From positions 62,001 to 126,000 of the forward strand of contig JALLLT010000002.1 of NCBI GenBank assembly GCA_025266875.1: a stretch of 64,000 bases of DNA. The letters run 5' to 3'. Below, in pieces: positions 37,611 to 51,001 of the stretch. Both the position numbers and the translations under genes were made by a program. Positions within the stretch are counted from its first letter, which is position 1, and each line of letters begins with the position of its first letter. Source of the stretch: Fennellomyces sp. T-0311 (lineage: Eukaryota > Mucoromycota > Mucoromycetes > Mucorales > Lichtheimiaceae). The notes under the pieces were generated by a model. It saw nothing but the letters and a program-made list of their open reading frames with translations, was not told the origin of the DNA and did not search any database.

Positions 37611-39838
37611 CGTAAAAGTTTGAAACTTGGAAGAGGAGCAGTGTAAATAATTGTTTTATACGCTATATATGCACTGTACTGCAGGGAGGAATTTAATCAC
37701 ACCCAGGGAAGGAATGATCCTGCTTTTAAAAGCTTGAACTTTTTAGTGACGGCTGTCCCTTTAAAAGCTGCGATCGGGGCTTCATGCCCTGTGACTTTAT
37801 TGACAATGCAAGGGATTAATAAAAACTTCCATTTTGAGACTGCTAAGTTTCACATGCTTAACGACACGTCAAATTCAAAGGTAAGTTATAAAGATCTTTT
37901 AGTTATACAAATATCGGTACGTACGTACCTAGATAGCGAATAAGTATATGCCCATGGATTATACTGATGTCCTCATGTAGATGCGCAATATCACGCTTTG
38001 GATGATAAATCAGGGTGTTTAGTTGTAATGCCACATGATCATTAACATGTTCTCACAGGATGCGGAATAACTTATTCAGCCGGAAGTATAGCCTCGTTGA
38101 ACGATTACTGGTGCACAATAAAGTACCGTCAACAACGAGATCGACTCAGCCAGTGGGAATTAAGTGATGCTGTAAGTGGCGTAAGTTTAACACCGGTTCA
38201 AATCATAATTATGGTTAGGGAAAACGCATATTACCGTGAACAAAAATGTGGTGTTACGTACAGTGAACTATGACATTGACTGATTTTGTTCATGTCATTT
38301 TACTTCTATTTGGGATAGACATCCGGGGACACAAGTAACTGTGTGGGAGGGACAGCTTATCCGAGAAAGTTTTGTATGATTTGTAATAGCCGTAGCTAAC
38401 GTGGTAACTGGCGCAGGTTGTTAAGACAGTGAAGAGCAGACGCGTGTAAAGAATGTAGAACATTTGACTTTTCTGTGATTCCTCGTGAAGGTCGGTAATC
38501 TTTCTCTTTTCATAGGAAAGTGATCCAGAGTGATCCGGCATAAAGTATAGCGGCTCCAGATCCTGTTTCTTTGAGATAAACAGGATCATTTGATCCAAAT
38601 CATGTTTCCCATACCGGTGGAAAACCTTCACATCATCGTCGGTGTCTAGACCCTTAAACTGTTCAAGTGTATGGCTGATACGATTTCGTTATACCTGGTT
38701 CACCTCCTTTGACCGCTGGTTCAATGGTCAGTTTGACATCACTAAATATTACATTTTAATTACGATAGTACGTAAAACTGCGGTTCGGCTTGTTGTTATG
38801 CAGTTGATAATTTCGACTTTTGTGAAATGGCTCTAGAGCAGGCGATCATACTGCTTTAAGAGTCGGAAAACTCCTAAAGCACAGAGATCGCTGGTAGCAA
38901 AAGCGTAACTTGTGCAGGGTCTCTTTTGCTGCTATCTGTCGTATGGTGATAGCTTCCTACAATGACAGCGGATCCGCATCATATTTGTTAAATCCAAGAG
39001 CTTCGAACACGAGCAACCGCATGGCTGGCATCCTTGACACCAACTCTGACACCACTCTCCACCAAACCGACTGCGCATAGGCGTCAATATTAACTTTGTA
39101 TAATCCTTTGATGGTCAAAGAGAATCTACAGACCTTTGTGCGATAATAGCATGAGTAATCCAGATCAAGGTGGTTCAGTACTGAACATGATTAAAAGATA
39201 AAGTCGCAATAAAGCCTGCCGAGGAAGTGTGTGTTTACGATAAGCGAGATATGCAGGTGCCAAGAAGTGGAGTCTGTTCTTGCACTTCGTTGTTGTGGGT
39301 ATTTATGAAACGCAAGCAGCCACCATCATAAAAAAGCCAAACGGTTTGGATATGCTCAAGGTGCTCGAATTCCAACCCAGTATAATTGGGGCCCCTGCCC
39401 AATTATTATAACACGATAGAAAACACCGAAGGCACCCGAGATCGTTCTAAAGATGCCTCATTGTTTGCGAACTAAAAACATTTATGAAAATGGATTATGG
39501 ATAGTCAGCATATCCACAAAATGTAAGGCGCTATGCCATTATAGACGCATTTTCATAAAGCGATCCATGCAGATACACTTCCAAAGCAAATTTAAAACTT
39601 ATGCGGTCTGTTGTCACCAACAAAGCAAGGATGTTATAGTCTCCAAGAGATATAGCTTTGCCCAGAACCTGACAGACTGATTCTCTTTTTAAAACGTGCG
39701 TAGCCACTACTGTGTCAGCTCCCTCCATAGTACTGTCGATGATACCAATTCATTTGTTCCTCGTTTCACTTTGGTAGTACAAAGGCTTGAAAGGGACAGA
39801 GGTAAAAAGGCTGTGGTTTTCCCGGTGACAAACCACAA
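37611..39838. other. mostly gene-free; isolated coding-like fragments
   Basis: Three short stretches look coding but cannot be joined. A plus-strand segment near 37734-37879 ends at a GTAAGT donor. A plus-strand segment near 38058-38171 (YSAGSIASLNDYW...QWELSDA) also ends at GTAAGT. A minus-strand segment near 38500-38650 reads DTDDDVKVFHRYGKHDLDQM...FMPDHSGS. They may be exons of degraded genes. The palindrome GCTTTTAAAAGC lies near 37724-37735. No intact gene seen. Confidence 0.4.
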
Positions 39839-41896
39839 ATGTCGACAGTGCAGTCCATCAAACAGTTAAAGCGCCTCAATGTCGGAATGGAGAATATCAA
39901 CAGTGCGATCCGTGCCCTTGACACTGATGGAGTCGACGATGCCGAAACAATTCAATACGCGACGGCAATGCTGAATGAACTTGATGAGGCTCATGCTCAT
40001 CTCCTCGCCATTCGTGCTCGAGCTTTCCTAAAACAAGCAAAGTTCGATCAAGCCATAGCAGACGCATCCAAAGCTATCGACGCGTGTCCCACGTCAGGGA
40101 AATTCTACCTCGTCGCTAGTCAGCTGTATATTGCCCATGGGAAGCCCAAGCTAGCCATTGATGTGTTGGAGGACGGTATATGTTCAACTCTTCCGTCAGA
40201 CTGGCCGTCACTCTACGATGAACGAGAAGCTGCAAAACGCTTGTTAGAGGCGAAGGTGGATTTTGTATTAGCCATGCCTCCCGAGATTACTGCAAGGATC
40301 TTCACTTGGTTACCCAAAGCGTATGTGATCTACATCAACAATGTGCCCCCTTTAAATCCCACAGCTGTATCAAAAACCTGGCGTGCAGCGGCATTCAACT
40401 GTTCAAGTTTGTGGAAGTTTGCTCATCGTACCGGATATGGAAAGAGAAACGTTGTCTTTGAGTTTTTCCCATTGGTATGCAACTATGTAGAGGACCTTGA
40501 TATCTGCGGATTGTCTCAGCAACAAAGTCAAGAGCTCATGTCAGTAGTATCGCCTAATATGCTCCAATATGTAACAAAAATGTCATTAAGCGGTAAGTTC
40601 CAGGAGAAACGATTGAAAATGCAATTGACATTATAAATAGAGAGTGTCCCTCCAAACACCCAGCTGTATCTGGTGTCAGTTCTTGGAAAGCAACTCACTG
40701 AGCTCAAGCTTGATATCGCGTATGATAGAGGTCAAGATGATACGTTTGCTCTCGATACTCTTTTGGAGACGTGTAAAAACTTGAAAGCACTTACTTTAAT
40801 ATGCTGCAATGCAAGGATCCGGTATCACCCACCGCGAATGCCCAATGCGAATATACTCAACATAGAGATGCTATCTATATTCACTCCCGTCGGCGGTGAC
40901 TATGCCAGTGATGTCTTCCTATACCAATTGATCCCTCGATGCCATCAGCTACGCTTCCTAAACCTACCACGCTATCCTCCCAGCATTCTAGAAGTTTTTG
41001 CAGGCCATTGTTTACAGCTCGAGGAAATCGCTATAATTGCTATGTATGACTCTCGCAAGGATATTTGGAAGAAAGAATACAAGAAGCAAACACTGCCGAC
41101 AACTGGACTGAAAAGGTTCGAGTATGCTAATTCAGGAGATAACGCAGGCGAATTACGAGACCTTGTACCGCTATGGGTCCGATATAAGGATACGCTGCGG
41201 GAGATTGATCTCAAAGTGTGCGAAGCTGATATTGCTACGATGGAGCAGGAAGATTGGGATTCGGTACTTTCCCACAACTACCCGTACCTTAAGAGCTTGG
41301 TGATTGAACACCGAGAAGACGATGATATTACTACAGATCGAACATTGGAACTACTGCAGCTCTGTCCGAACTTGGAACATGTCGTACTTTCCGTTGAAAC
41401 TGCGTTACCAACGGATTTCTTTGCCTCGTTTGCTGGATTGTCAAATCTTCGCCAATTGAGAATTTCCAGGCTTAATCTATCATGTGCGGGATTTCAGCAC
41501 TACCTCGAACACCTTGCGACGCTCGACCAAAAGTCTAATCTGAAAAAAGTATACATTTTTGATTGCGAAGCAATGACAGATCAGAACCTTTCCGCGCTTG
41601 CAGGTGTTTCTTCGCTAGAACAAATCGAGATCTATGGAAGATGCGCTTTGATTTCCACAAGCGGAATTACGGCGTTTCTGCAAAAGTTAAAGTCCAACCC
41701 AAGTATCCAGTTTCTTGATCTAAGGGGTATGGCCAATCTCGATACCAATTGCTTACCAGTAATGGAGGAGCTGGTGGAATTGAATAGCACCGGAAACAAG
41801 TACCTTCTCACAAAACTCAAACAATATGGCACGGATCCCCAAAATCCACACTACAACGTTATATTCGACAGAAGGAAAGATTCCCCATACTTTTAA
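39839..41896 (+). CDS. TPR / F-box / LRR protein (Dia2/Pof3-like)
   Basis: Two exons (39839-40592, 40641-41896) sum to 669 residues. The N-terminal 110 residues contain tetratricopeptide-like helices (AHLLAIRARAFLKQAKFDQA, then a second repeat with FYLVASQLYIAHGKPKLAID). An F-box lies near residues 141-190 (MPPEITARIFTWLP ... VSKTWRAAAFN). The rest is a leucine-rich repeat solenoid (LTELKLDI, LKALTLICCNA, LRFLNLPRY, LRQLRISRLNLSCAG, IQFLDLRGMANL). This order matches budding-yeast Dia2 and fission-yeast Pof3, substrate receptors of SCF ubiquitin ligases that act in replication and genome stability. Orthology is not proven, because Mucorales have many such genes. The related decayed copy at 56701-58462 shows family expansion. 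Confidence 0.87.
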
Positions 41897-44800
41897 AGTC
41901 CATCATTGAGATGGTAAGCGCCATGCAGCTTCTTTAACATAAAATTAATGCTATCATTTCATTTTGTTCTAGTCTAATGTACATTATACATACCTCTTCT
42001 GTACTCGGCCTTCATAGCTCATACATACGTTCTTTCCGTTGCTGATACACTTGTGTTTAATACATTGCCTATATTACGCTACTGTAGAAGCGTACATGTC
42101 TTGTGCTCCATCACAATAGTTGTTTCTGTTTAAGAATCCCTCAGATAAAAGTGTCTAAATAGATGATATATAACACATGTCGTATCTATTGATTGATTGC
42201 CAAGGCAGTAGAATGTGAAGCAGGAAATCATGACTAGACCTTTTGGTGTGATGTAATCAGGTGAATCATCCTATTTTTGTAGTATTACTGTGCGCAAGCT
42301 TACGCCATTTATTCAGACGAGATAAACGAACCAGTGCGACTTCCCATCAGAACAAGGAAAACGGGTGCAGCTGCTAGGAGAAACAACTTTACTTATGTAT
42401 ATCCATATCACATTCCCGACTGGAGTCAAATTGATAAATCCGCTCTTCAAAAGTTTCCGCATCTGATATAGGCGATGATGAAATTGTATCCCTTATCCCT
42501 TATCGCTCTAAAGCTGCTGGCGTTGTTAAAACAAAGAAATTCGTGAGTATCTTAGGTGGAATATTCTATCCCGGAAAAAAGAAAGAGAAACACAAGTTAT
42601 ATATTGACTACTCCAGTTGATTCTTTTAGATGGCATTATATGTACCACAACTATGTAGTATTCTATGATACGGAATGCAGGACTGTATGGTAGTGAGGTT
42701 GTTGACCAGTGTAAAGTGACTGGTGCTGAAGCAATGTAATATGTATCCATAAACAAGTTTCGTTGTGCTGATAGACCAAAGACCAACGGAGCGTAGGAAT
42801 CACAGTCCTGAGCACTCGTCCCATTTGGGTATGACGGACATATAGGGTTCATGCATGCGGAGGCGCCATGAATCGATACCCATTGCCATTTTCACCATAC
42901 AACAAACGTTGCTGTGGGTTTTGTGTTGTGAACGAAAGTTCACGAAGAAAAAGTAGTAAAGGGTTTATAAAGAGATTTGAGCTTCGCAAGTTAACAAAAA
43001 GTATCGATCAAAGCGCTTTTGGTTTTTTTAGATCAAAGAATATAATGAATTCTGCTTGAGGATATATTTAAATTGTATGTGTGTAGTAAACGGCCTTATG
43101 TGCTAGGCAATTCCTTGCTATTTATTCTTGTTTTAAAATTACACAATGAAATATAAGGGGATTATAATCTATAATATAATAGAGAAGGCTCTACGACTAT
43201 AATCGTATAAAAGTTCGAGTGGCCGGGTCGTGGTATAAACCAGTATTTGGTGTGACAACGTCTTGCTATTGGTCTCATGATGTGATGGAAACAAGCAACA
43301 CACGTATGGCTTTGGTGGCAGCGTCGAACCTGCTTTCCTCTTCGCCTGCTTATTCCTTTAAGTCTGTTATCGCTGCATGTTCCTTCAGCCCCAATATCTA
43401 TGTCTGATAGGGTGGCATTTTTGACCTGGTCGCCGGCATATTATTTTCCGTCTACACAAGCTTGAAATAGGTGTAATCGGTTCACAACCTTTGAATCCGT
43501 TTCACACTGCGCGTTGTATTGGTGTGGTACATTACAGACGTGAACCAACCTGTAATCCTGTTGATCATCTGCTTGACAAGAGTTCTATGCTCGATTGCGC
43601 TGAATTTTTTTTTCCAAATTAGTTATTTGCGTCGAGCAGAAATATACTTGTATTGCTGGATATTATAACATCAAGGTGAAAAATGGCATCTGGCAGTTGT
43701 TTTTGGAGGAGCCCTGTTACTAAACTCTCACACACAATTCGGAAAGCCTAGTGAAGCTTGCCTCCGCCGTTTCCGGTGGGTAGTGCGTCAGTTCTCATTC
43801 GTCATGACACGGGTGACAGAAATTTTGTGCTTACATTTTTGCGATAAATACAACAGTAGCTTCTGGTGTACGTTTGGCGAAACTTTTATACTGATAAAGT
43901 AAGAGCAATTACGGAAGTTTAGCGGGCGACTACTTCACCGATAAAGACGTTTAACTTAAATGCCTTACATACTGCTAAGATGCAGTTTAAAGTTCTTTAT
44001 CTTCCAAATAAAAGGGCATTCGTATAAACATTCACAATGTGCGAATTTATGCCTTTTCCTAGTGAAAGCATACCATATTTTATTCCCAGGAAACAGCATA
44101 TATATAAGTTGCATACGTACGTAAGTGTTGAGTATGTTTGTAGCTCATAGCTATTACCCCATGTGATGTGAATCTCTTCCAGAACAAGACAAACCTCTTA
44201 TATTTCAATTAACGTCACTTTTTGCCTTTGCCTTGGATTCACATCAACCGAGTGTTAGTACCCGATATGGATGGGAAATTTACCGCGATATAGATCATTG
44301 CTTTGACTTATCTCATGCAGCAGTAGCTTTTGAAGTATTGGCATTAAATGAATCAGGCGATTCGTTACGCAGCTTTTCTGGGCATCCTTCAGTACGTAGC
44401 TTCGGAAGCCCCACTGAGGTCCTTGGTACTACAGTATACAGGTTTGCTAGTAACTCTGGCGTAAATGTACACATGAAACAAAAGTAAGTGATACTGCTTT
44501 CATTTTCTTGGCCTTCGCACACGGGAATCGAGTTAGTCACCTTGTAACAAAAAAGGGGTATTGCGCGTGTAATGAAGATCCCACATATAATAGCCATATT
44601 GGATCTCGCGTCGTATGCATACTAACAAATGACAGCTCATTGGTTTTTTTGAGGACCGCGGGATAATGCCGAATATGTACGGTATACCAGCATGTTACGT
44701 GACACAGGGGTCGTGTGTCTTTGTGAATGGGCAAATGAAACTCTGGCATCATAATAAACTTTTACATTTTCCTGATGCTTAATCGCGGGAAGATCGTGTA

Positions 44801-46387
44801 CTTGCTTTGTTACTTATGGTGTAGACCCGTGATATAGGTTATACCAGTGTATCGGTACCAGTATTTGAAACAACTCTATTAAATTTTGTCAATCATGCAC
44901 AATGTGCGCACTTCTATCTAGTATCGTACATTTGTCGCTAGTACTACGTAACGGTATGATTTCTGATACGTATTAAATGACGTTAAGTGTAATAAAAAGC
45001 TACTCGTTCTACGATGGTCGTCGACTTTTTCTTGACGAAAGCGATCAGCTTGTGATATTCCACGCAACCCAAGAATTCTTTGCAGACGCAGATACGCACC
45101 AATAAGGTTAAAATACTCTGGTGTAATATACTACTGAGGCAAGGTTATTTACCAATCTTAAATGCTAGACACGCGTTCTTTCGACCCCGCAGCGACAATA
45201 TTGAATTTAAGTTTGATCTGGTAAAGCTACTTCACTGCAGGATGAATATCCACGTACGCAGTATTTAATCATACGCAGACCGGATGTAGTGCCGACGGCA
45301 AAAAATAGTAACCTACTTTTTGCTGAAAGCGCGTACACAAAACTAGTATTTTAGCATTTTAGATGGCCGCTCATGGTTAATTCTAAGCAAATTTGACAAC
45401 GCAAGAAACTAAAAAAACTGTTTTAGGGGATCATAAAACTTTCATACTTTGATTAAGTAACTTGTCAATGCGTTTACCTGGGATTTGTCATCTTAATATA
45501 TTTTTTCTCATAGCATCCCCAAAAGCTCACGTGGTCAGTGCATCGTCAAGGATTTTGATCCAGTCGGTATTTTGGAAGTATGTGAATCATCTCAGAAACG
45601 CGGGCAATTTTGTACATTATTTTTTATGATGACAGAGTAGCTCCTTTGTTCGTGAAACGATAAATGATAAACTGTGAAGAGAAAAATTGGCATGGAAAGT
45701 TAAAAATATCTTTTATTCTTGAAACGACAGTGGGTAAATCTAGAATCTATACTATTGATATACGCACACATGACGACAGTGACTGAGCTGGAAGCTCGAA
45801 TTCGGTTGTATTTTTTAACTGGATACAAGAGTGCACGAATAAGAATGTAAACCATCGGCACGGATCTGTCAAATCCCGGTATTTCCAATTGCCGATTGCT
45901 GGGAGCATGAGGGTAGCAAAGCCTCTCTGATATCTTATTTTGGGACGATACCGTACCATGCACTTTGCTTCTCACGCCGTTTAGGTGGCAGCTTTGCCTT
46001 CTCGTTATTCTACGTGGCCATCGCATGACCATACGAAGTAGCAAATTCGCCGTCGCTATGGGCCATGGAGACACTCTGTTGTGTCTACACAAGCTATTTT
46101 TCAACTTCATTCTATACTTATACTAGGTTATGCGATAGAGATTAAAGTGGTGGAGTTTTTTTTATCCGCTTGCTGGGTAATACTGTTAAATAATAAAGAC
46201 TGTCATTATTGTAAGTTTTGAAAACGCTAAGGTATCGCAAAAGCGCGGGAACACAATTACAAAGCTTCGAGGTCATTTGTGAAAATATGCTCAAGCCGCC
46301 ATGGAAGGAACAGAAGGTAAGAGTATATAATGCCTAGATTTTCAAGGTGTATCCAGGATTTTATCTTCCCATCGCTGCTATACAATA
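41897..46387. other. gene-poor stretch with orphan ORFs
   Basis: 4.5 kb without a supported gene. The best candidates follow. (1) A minus-strand frame near 42867-42640 reads GASACMNPICPSYPNGTSAQ and on to FMDTYYIASAPVTLHWSTTS, and it ends at a GTACAT donor. (2) A plus-strand frame at 44233-44487 ends at a GTAAGTG donor (VRSFGSPTEVLGTTVYRF). (3) A minus-strand frame near 45959-45747 contains GFDRSVPMVYILIRALLYPV in the adjacent frame. None shows a domain, so they may be exons of decayed genes. The end near 46330 is the MFS copy 2 promoter. Confidence 0.4.
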
Positions 46388-48171
46388 ATGGTGTCTATTA
46401 GCGGAGAGGATAAGAAAGAAATCGCACACATCGACTCGCCTGACAGCAGTTCTACTGATGCAGCAGAGAAAGGTGGCTTCCAACAGCGATATGTCAAATC
46501 CGAAGCGGAAAAAAAGCTGGTCCGCAAAATCAGTTATACGTTCTTACCACTGACAACGGCAATCATCATGGTGCAGGTAAAGTGTATCACTAGAGCTTAA
46601 CGTTTCGCACATCATATTCACTGGGCAAATAAAAAATAGTTTGCAGACAAATCCGCTCTTGCTATCTCTGCTGTGCTCGGAATTTATCAAGACACCGGAA
46701 TTACTGGTACGTAAAAGCTTCTTTGGATGACTTTTTGATCTAATCCTATTATACAGGCTCCCAGTTCTCATGGCTTGGTTCTATTTTCTTCTTGGGTTAC
46801 CTTATCATGCAACTTCCCAACCAAATCTTTATCCAAAAATTCCATATTCGTCGGTATCTCGGTATTTGCATCGTCATTTGGGGGGCGGTAAGTTTTTCTT
46901 GACGATGAGGTTAAATTATTCTCTAGCGCGACATACTGAATCGTCATCGGACATTTTTTTAGGTGATGATGTTCACTGCAATGGGAAATACCTTTTCTGA
47001 ATTGGCTGCTTTACGTTTTCTTCTCGGATTATTCGAAGCAACGTGTCTTCCGTGTATATACCTTATTGTTCCACATTTGTATCGTCGCGAGGAACAGACC
47101 TTTTACTTTGGTGTGGTGACAATGTGTCAAGGCGTTGGGTCTGTATTAGGTAACCTGGTTGCTGTCGGTATCTCCTATATGGGTACTCGACGCGGTATTA
47201 CAATGTGGAGGTTAGTGCTTTTTTATTGTTGGTGAATTTCTCTAAAATACTAATTTGCTCGTACCTTCGCAGATGGAACCATCTCATTTTCGGTATCTTG
47301 ACTGTCGTACTGGGAATCTTGTGCTTCTTTTTCTTGCTGGATAACCCACGGTCATGGATGCTGCGGCTCACCGAAGAGGAGAGACGTATCGTGGACTCTC
47401 GCACTGAGGATAATGCAGTGGTTAAAAGCAGCAAGATCGACTTGAAGCAAATCAAGGAAGCATTGGTAGAGCCCCGATTGTATATAATCGCTATGGCGGC
47501 GCTCTGTCTGAATATGCAAAATGGTGGTCTTCTCGTGTTTAGTGCGCAAATCATCCGCACGCTTGGTAACTTCTCGGTAAGCCATATGCTTGTCGCTAAA
47601 TGTGTTACGTATCACTAAACTACATAATTAGCCTACCGAGTCCATCCTGCTGAAAATGCCTGGTGGTGTTGCGTCCACAATCTTTATCCTGGCGGCATCC
47701 ATCACTGCTCGTCGTATCCAACAGATTTCATACACTGGTATGGTCATGTGTCTTCTTAGCTTGGGAGGTGTCGTAATCCTCGCTGCGGCGCCGCACGGAG
47801 GTGCAAAGCTGGCAGGTTACTATCTTTCATGGGCAATGGGTGGCGCTGGCGCTCTCTATGCTGCAATGGTCGGCACCAACGTGTCAGGCTATACCAAAAA
47901 AGTGTTCTACAACTGCGTCCTGGTGGTTTTTAGCACAGTCGGCAACTTCATTGGCCCACTTGTTATGCTGGAGCGCGATATACCCACATACAAGACCGGA
48001 ATGATTGTCTACTGTATTGGCAATGCAGTCGCCTTCTTTTGCTTCTGGGCAGCGCGTATCATTATGGCCAGAGAAAACCGGCGACGACTGGCCGACCCAC
48101 CAAAGGAGAAGACTGATGTCAGCTTGGGCTTGACTGATGTGGAGGACAGAAACTTTATCTACAAGCTGTAA
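46388..48171 (+). CDS. MFS transporter, anion:cation symporter (Dal5/Tna1-like), copy 2
   Basis: Paralog of the transporter at 27671-29438. Six exons (46388-46576, 46640-46706, 46757-46887, 46963-47210, 47273-47576, 47632-48171) sum to 492 residues. Shared marks are KKLVRKISYTFLPL, SQFSWLGSIFFLGYLIMQLP, LRFLLGLFEATCLPCIYLIV, YRREEQTFYFGV, LLKMPGGVAST and the tail SLGLTDVEDRNFIYKL. Four introns are at the same codons as in copy 1. This copy has an extra one inside the ITG|SQFS codon and lacks the copy 1 intron before GYYLSW. Plasma-membrane uptake of an organic anion is expected; substrate unknown. The duplication is old enough for clear amino-acid divergence. Confidence 0.9.
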
Positions 48172-48347
48172 ATGCTTACTATTAAGTCTATTGTTTATGT
48201 ACTATAAGTAAGATCATTATAATAATTCTTGTTTTCTAAAACGACTGCCCTCATGTTTACGGTGCGTTCAAATCATGGTCAGGGGCGCTGCCTTAAAAAT
48301 TGACAGGCTGCGATAATTTTGTTCTTTAAGCAAAAACACAAACCGAC

Positions 48348-48797
48348 ATGGCCAGCAGACGAGTGTTTTCAGAAAAGATCCTTGCTCGACTGTCAAAGCC
48401 CTTGACAGAAGCCGATGTCAAGCCTCAATTCGTCTTTAACGAGGCAAAGCAAAAGGGATTCTGGCGACCACCTCAGGTTAGCCTGCGAGTTCAGAACGAT
48501 TTGCGCAAGGCGTGCATGCAAGAAGGCATCGATCCGCTCTCCATTGGTCTTCCCGCCGTACAACCACGAAAACCTCTTCGAACGAAACCCAACAAACTCG
48601 AGAAACACGAACGCACACGTGGCGAACGTCAAGAAACCATTCGCAAAAACCTCGAAAAGATGCCACAAACCATTCAAGCCTGGAAAGAGGTAAACATTGT
48701 GTATCACTGTAAGAAAAGAGTGCGGCATATTCACTTTTCTCTTTTACAGGACAAGCTCAAGGAAGCAGCGAAACAAAAGTCTTCATTGCCCTTCTAA
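48348..48797 (+). CDS. mitochondrial large ribosomal subunit protein mL59
   Basis: Fungal mitoribosome protein (mL59, yeast MRPL25 family). The product begins MASRRVFSEKILARLSKPL. The family block GFWRPPQVSLRVQNDLRKAC spans residues about 37-56, followed by IDPLSIGLP and a highly basic helical C-terminus. A 60-nt intron (48690-48749, GTAAAC...TTTACAG) splits the 3' end. Spliced, the protein is 129 residues. The intron has no stop and is a multiple of three, so retention would yield a 149-residue form with 20 extra residues. The spliced form is the better family match. Function is structural, in mitochondrial translation. Confidence 0.82.
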   Translation: MASRRVFSEKILARLSKPLTEADVKPQFVFNEAKQKGFWRPPQVSLRVQNDLRKACMQEGIDPLSIGLPAVQPRKPLRTKPNKLEKHERTRGERQETIRKNLEKMPQTIQAWKEVNIVYHCKKRVRHIHFSLLQDKLKEAAKQKSSLPF

Positions 48798-48847
48798 CTT
48801 TAGACAAACCAATAAAAGTATATATCATCAGTGCATTATTTTTTTTT

Positions 48848-50484
48848 TCAAGACGGCTCTACGGCAACATTCGCTCTACTCGCAAACACCAACACCCACT
48901 TCATGTTGGTCAGCATGTACTTTAGTGCCCGCGTCCACAGCTCATCCTGGTTGAATTGCATGCGTATGGAAAGGTCGCCAATCTTGTCATTGTGGATACG
49001 GTATGGGAATCGCAGGCTTCTGTCACGCTCTTCCGCGAAATCCGTCAGTTGCTTGAGGCAGTTGAGGATGGCAAACATGGCATGGTCCAGTCGTCGGTTA
49101 AGGAACACGCGGTTCAACCCAAACTCATTCGATCCATATCTATTGTCAAAGTTAGTTCCGAGATCCAGCCGTCATTTTACTATCCGATCTCACAGTTCAT
49201 AGGGAACGACGGTATCACCATCCACCTTTTCTACGCGGGAGAAGGATCCCATGGGGACCAGTCGGTATCTGTGACAACAATCAGCATCACCATGGTAAAT
49301 GTGGTTACTTTGCAAGCTTACGTGTGAAACTGGAACTTGAGCTTGTGAGCGACGGTATACAGCAGCAGAAGAGTTTGGCCCCAAGCAGCGTTGATCTCGC
49401 TCCATTCAACCTAAGATATACAAACCATTTAGGAGACTATACAGTTGAAGAATTCGAGATACTTACCGGCTGTGAGCTTATGCGACCGAGACGAAATCCA
49501 TTGATGGTACCAAAGGGGCCTTCTTGCGAGATACAAAATGCATCGTTGTAGACGACGGTCTTTTGAAGGCGTTCGTACTGCTTGACATCATGATCGTACT
49601 TGAGGTTGATGGACGCACGTTCGTTTTGAAAGTTTTCCAGTTTGAGTTCGTAATCGTTATACTGTTCCCAAAACTGTTGCTCGCGATCTTCTAAAGCCTT
49701 CATTTCCGCCTCGAGCTCCTCCATTTCCTTTGTCACTGCATCATGTTCTTCACGAGCTTTGGCCAAATCGACCAATGCCTCTTGCTCAGCCAGCTTCAAC
49801 TCGCTCACTTGCTGCTCCAATTCCTTCAGTTCGTCATCCGATATCCGACCATCCTTGACCTTTTCAAGATATTCAATGTAGCAATCCCGTTCCAAGCCCA
49901 CATCCACCAGTTGCTTCTCCAGACTTTCGAGTAACATATCGGTACATTCTTGACACATGGGATGATCGACGCTGGATCGTGAAGACATGACGTTAAACAG
50001 CCGACCGGCGACTCGGAGGCGATGTGATAAACTGTTGTTGCGGGTGGCATCGGTATCTTCTGCTACTGTTGAGTTGCTTGGGCTTGAAATTTGCTGTGGA
50101 GCAACTGGCGTCTGACCGACTTGTGAACGTGTCAGTACCACAAACGATTCCGACGGCAAAGGGAAACTTTCTCGTTGCTGTTGCTTCTTATTTGGTGATT
50201 TCGTAGCGCTGCTTTTCACTCCAACCAGTCGTCGACTGACTGGCTCAATCGTATCGGTATATCGTGGTTTGCTTTGGCGTAACTGCTGCTGGTATTGCTC
50301 TTCAGCCGAAAGCGGAGCTATGTGTGGTTGTATGCGTTAAAAGCCAAGTTGTCCATGTCTTTTTTTTATAAATCAAACGTTGTCATTGCATACCTACAAG
50401 TAGTTCGGTTGCTGCTGAATCGAGATCCGTCAGGGTATCATCAATGCGTATGTGAAGTTTGCATCTCTGGCAGTTAAAAGCCAT
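48848..50484 (-). CDS. ATG6: Beclin 1 / Atg6 (Vps30) autophagy protein
   Basis: Subunit of the class III phosphatidylinositol 3-kinase complexes that start autophagosome formation and sort vacuolar proteins. Five exons (50484-50394, 50317-49467, 49410-49322, 49268-49194, 49139-48848) sum to 465 residues. The N-terminus carries a CxxC (CQRC, residues 5-8). A second CxxC is at CQEC (about 152-155), as in Atg6. A coiled coil spans about 160-280 ([20 protein letters not shown] and onward). The evolutionarily conserved domain begins [19 protein letters not shown] and continues [20 protein letters not shown], then [13 protein letters not shown] and [20 protein letters not shown]. Splice phases are fully consistent. 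It is convergent with the mL59 gene, only 50 bp away. Confidence 0.95.
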
Positions 50485-51001
50485 TGTTCATTAAGGTGGA
50501 AGATTCGAGTACTGTTAAAAGAGTGGTTCTCCGCATTTCCTGCTGCGTATTGCAGATATATCGCGTTGCCACCCAAATCAGGACTTGATCATGCTTAACT
50601 GCACTTCAAATCGTCAATTCCTTCTACGTTGGATGCACAGCAATATCTTCCTTTTCTCCGAGCAGTTTCCTGCAATGGGCATAACCCAATGAACCCAGAC
50701 AGTGCCGCTATGGATGGCGAATCTTATAGATATGAACTGAACTGGATGTACTAGTAACCAGCGCTTCAGAGTTTTGCTTTGGGATGTTTGGTTAATGAGA
50801 TCATGTGGATTATAATCGCCTGGAACTGGAAAGCTCTTGTGACGATGAGATGATTGATGGCGATAAAAGAGCGCATGCTTGCTCCCATCCAGTTATTAAT
50901 CACAGCCAACTTCGTACGTGCCCGCCCTCCAATGTTCGATGAAACTAAAAATGTACATCAACCGATGACTTTTGCATATGCTAATTTTATGACAGAATAT
51001 T
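50485..51001. other. ATG6 upstream region; no gene seen
   Basis: 517-bp spacer between ATG6 and the eIF2B beta gene, both on the minus strand. No repeat or other feature is recognised. Confidence 0.5.

Noticed and set aside
32100..37760. Terminal inverted repeats of the KDZ unit
   Set aside because: Only weak G-rich resemblances were found between the fl, upstream and downstream flanks; no acceptable inverted pair.
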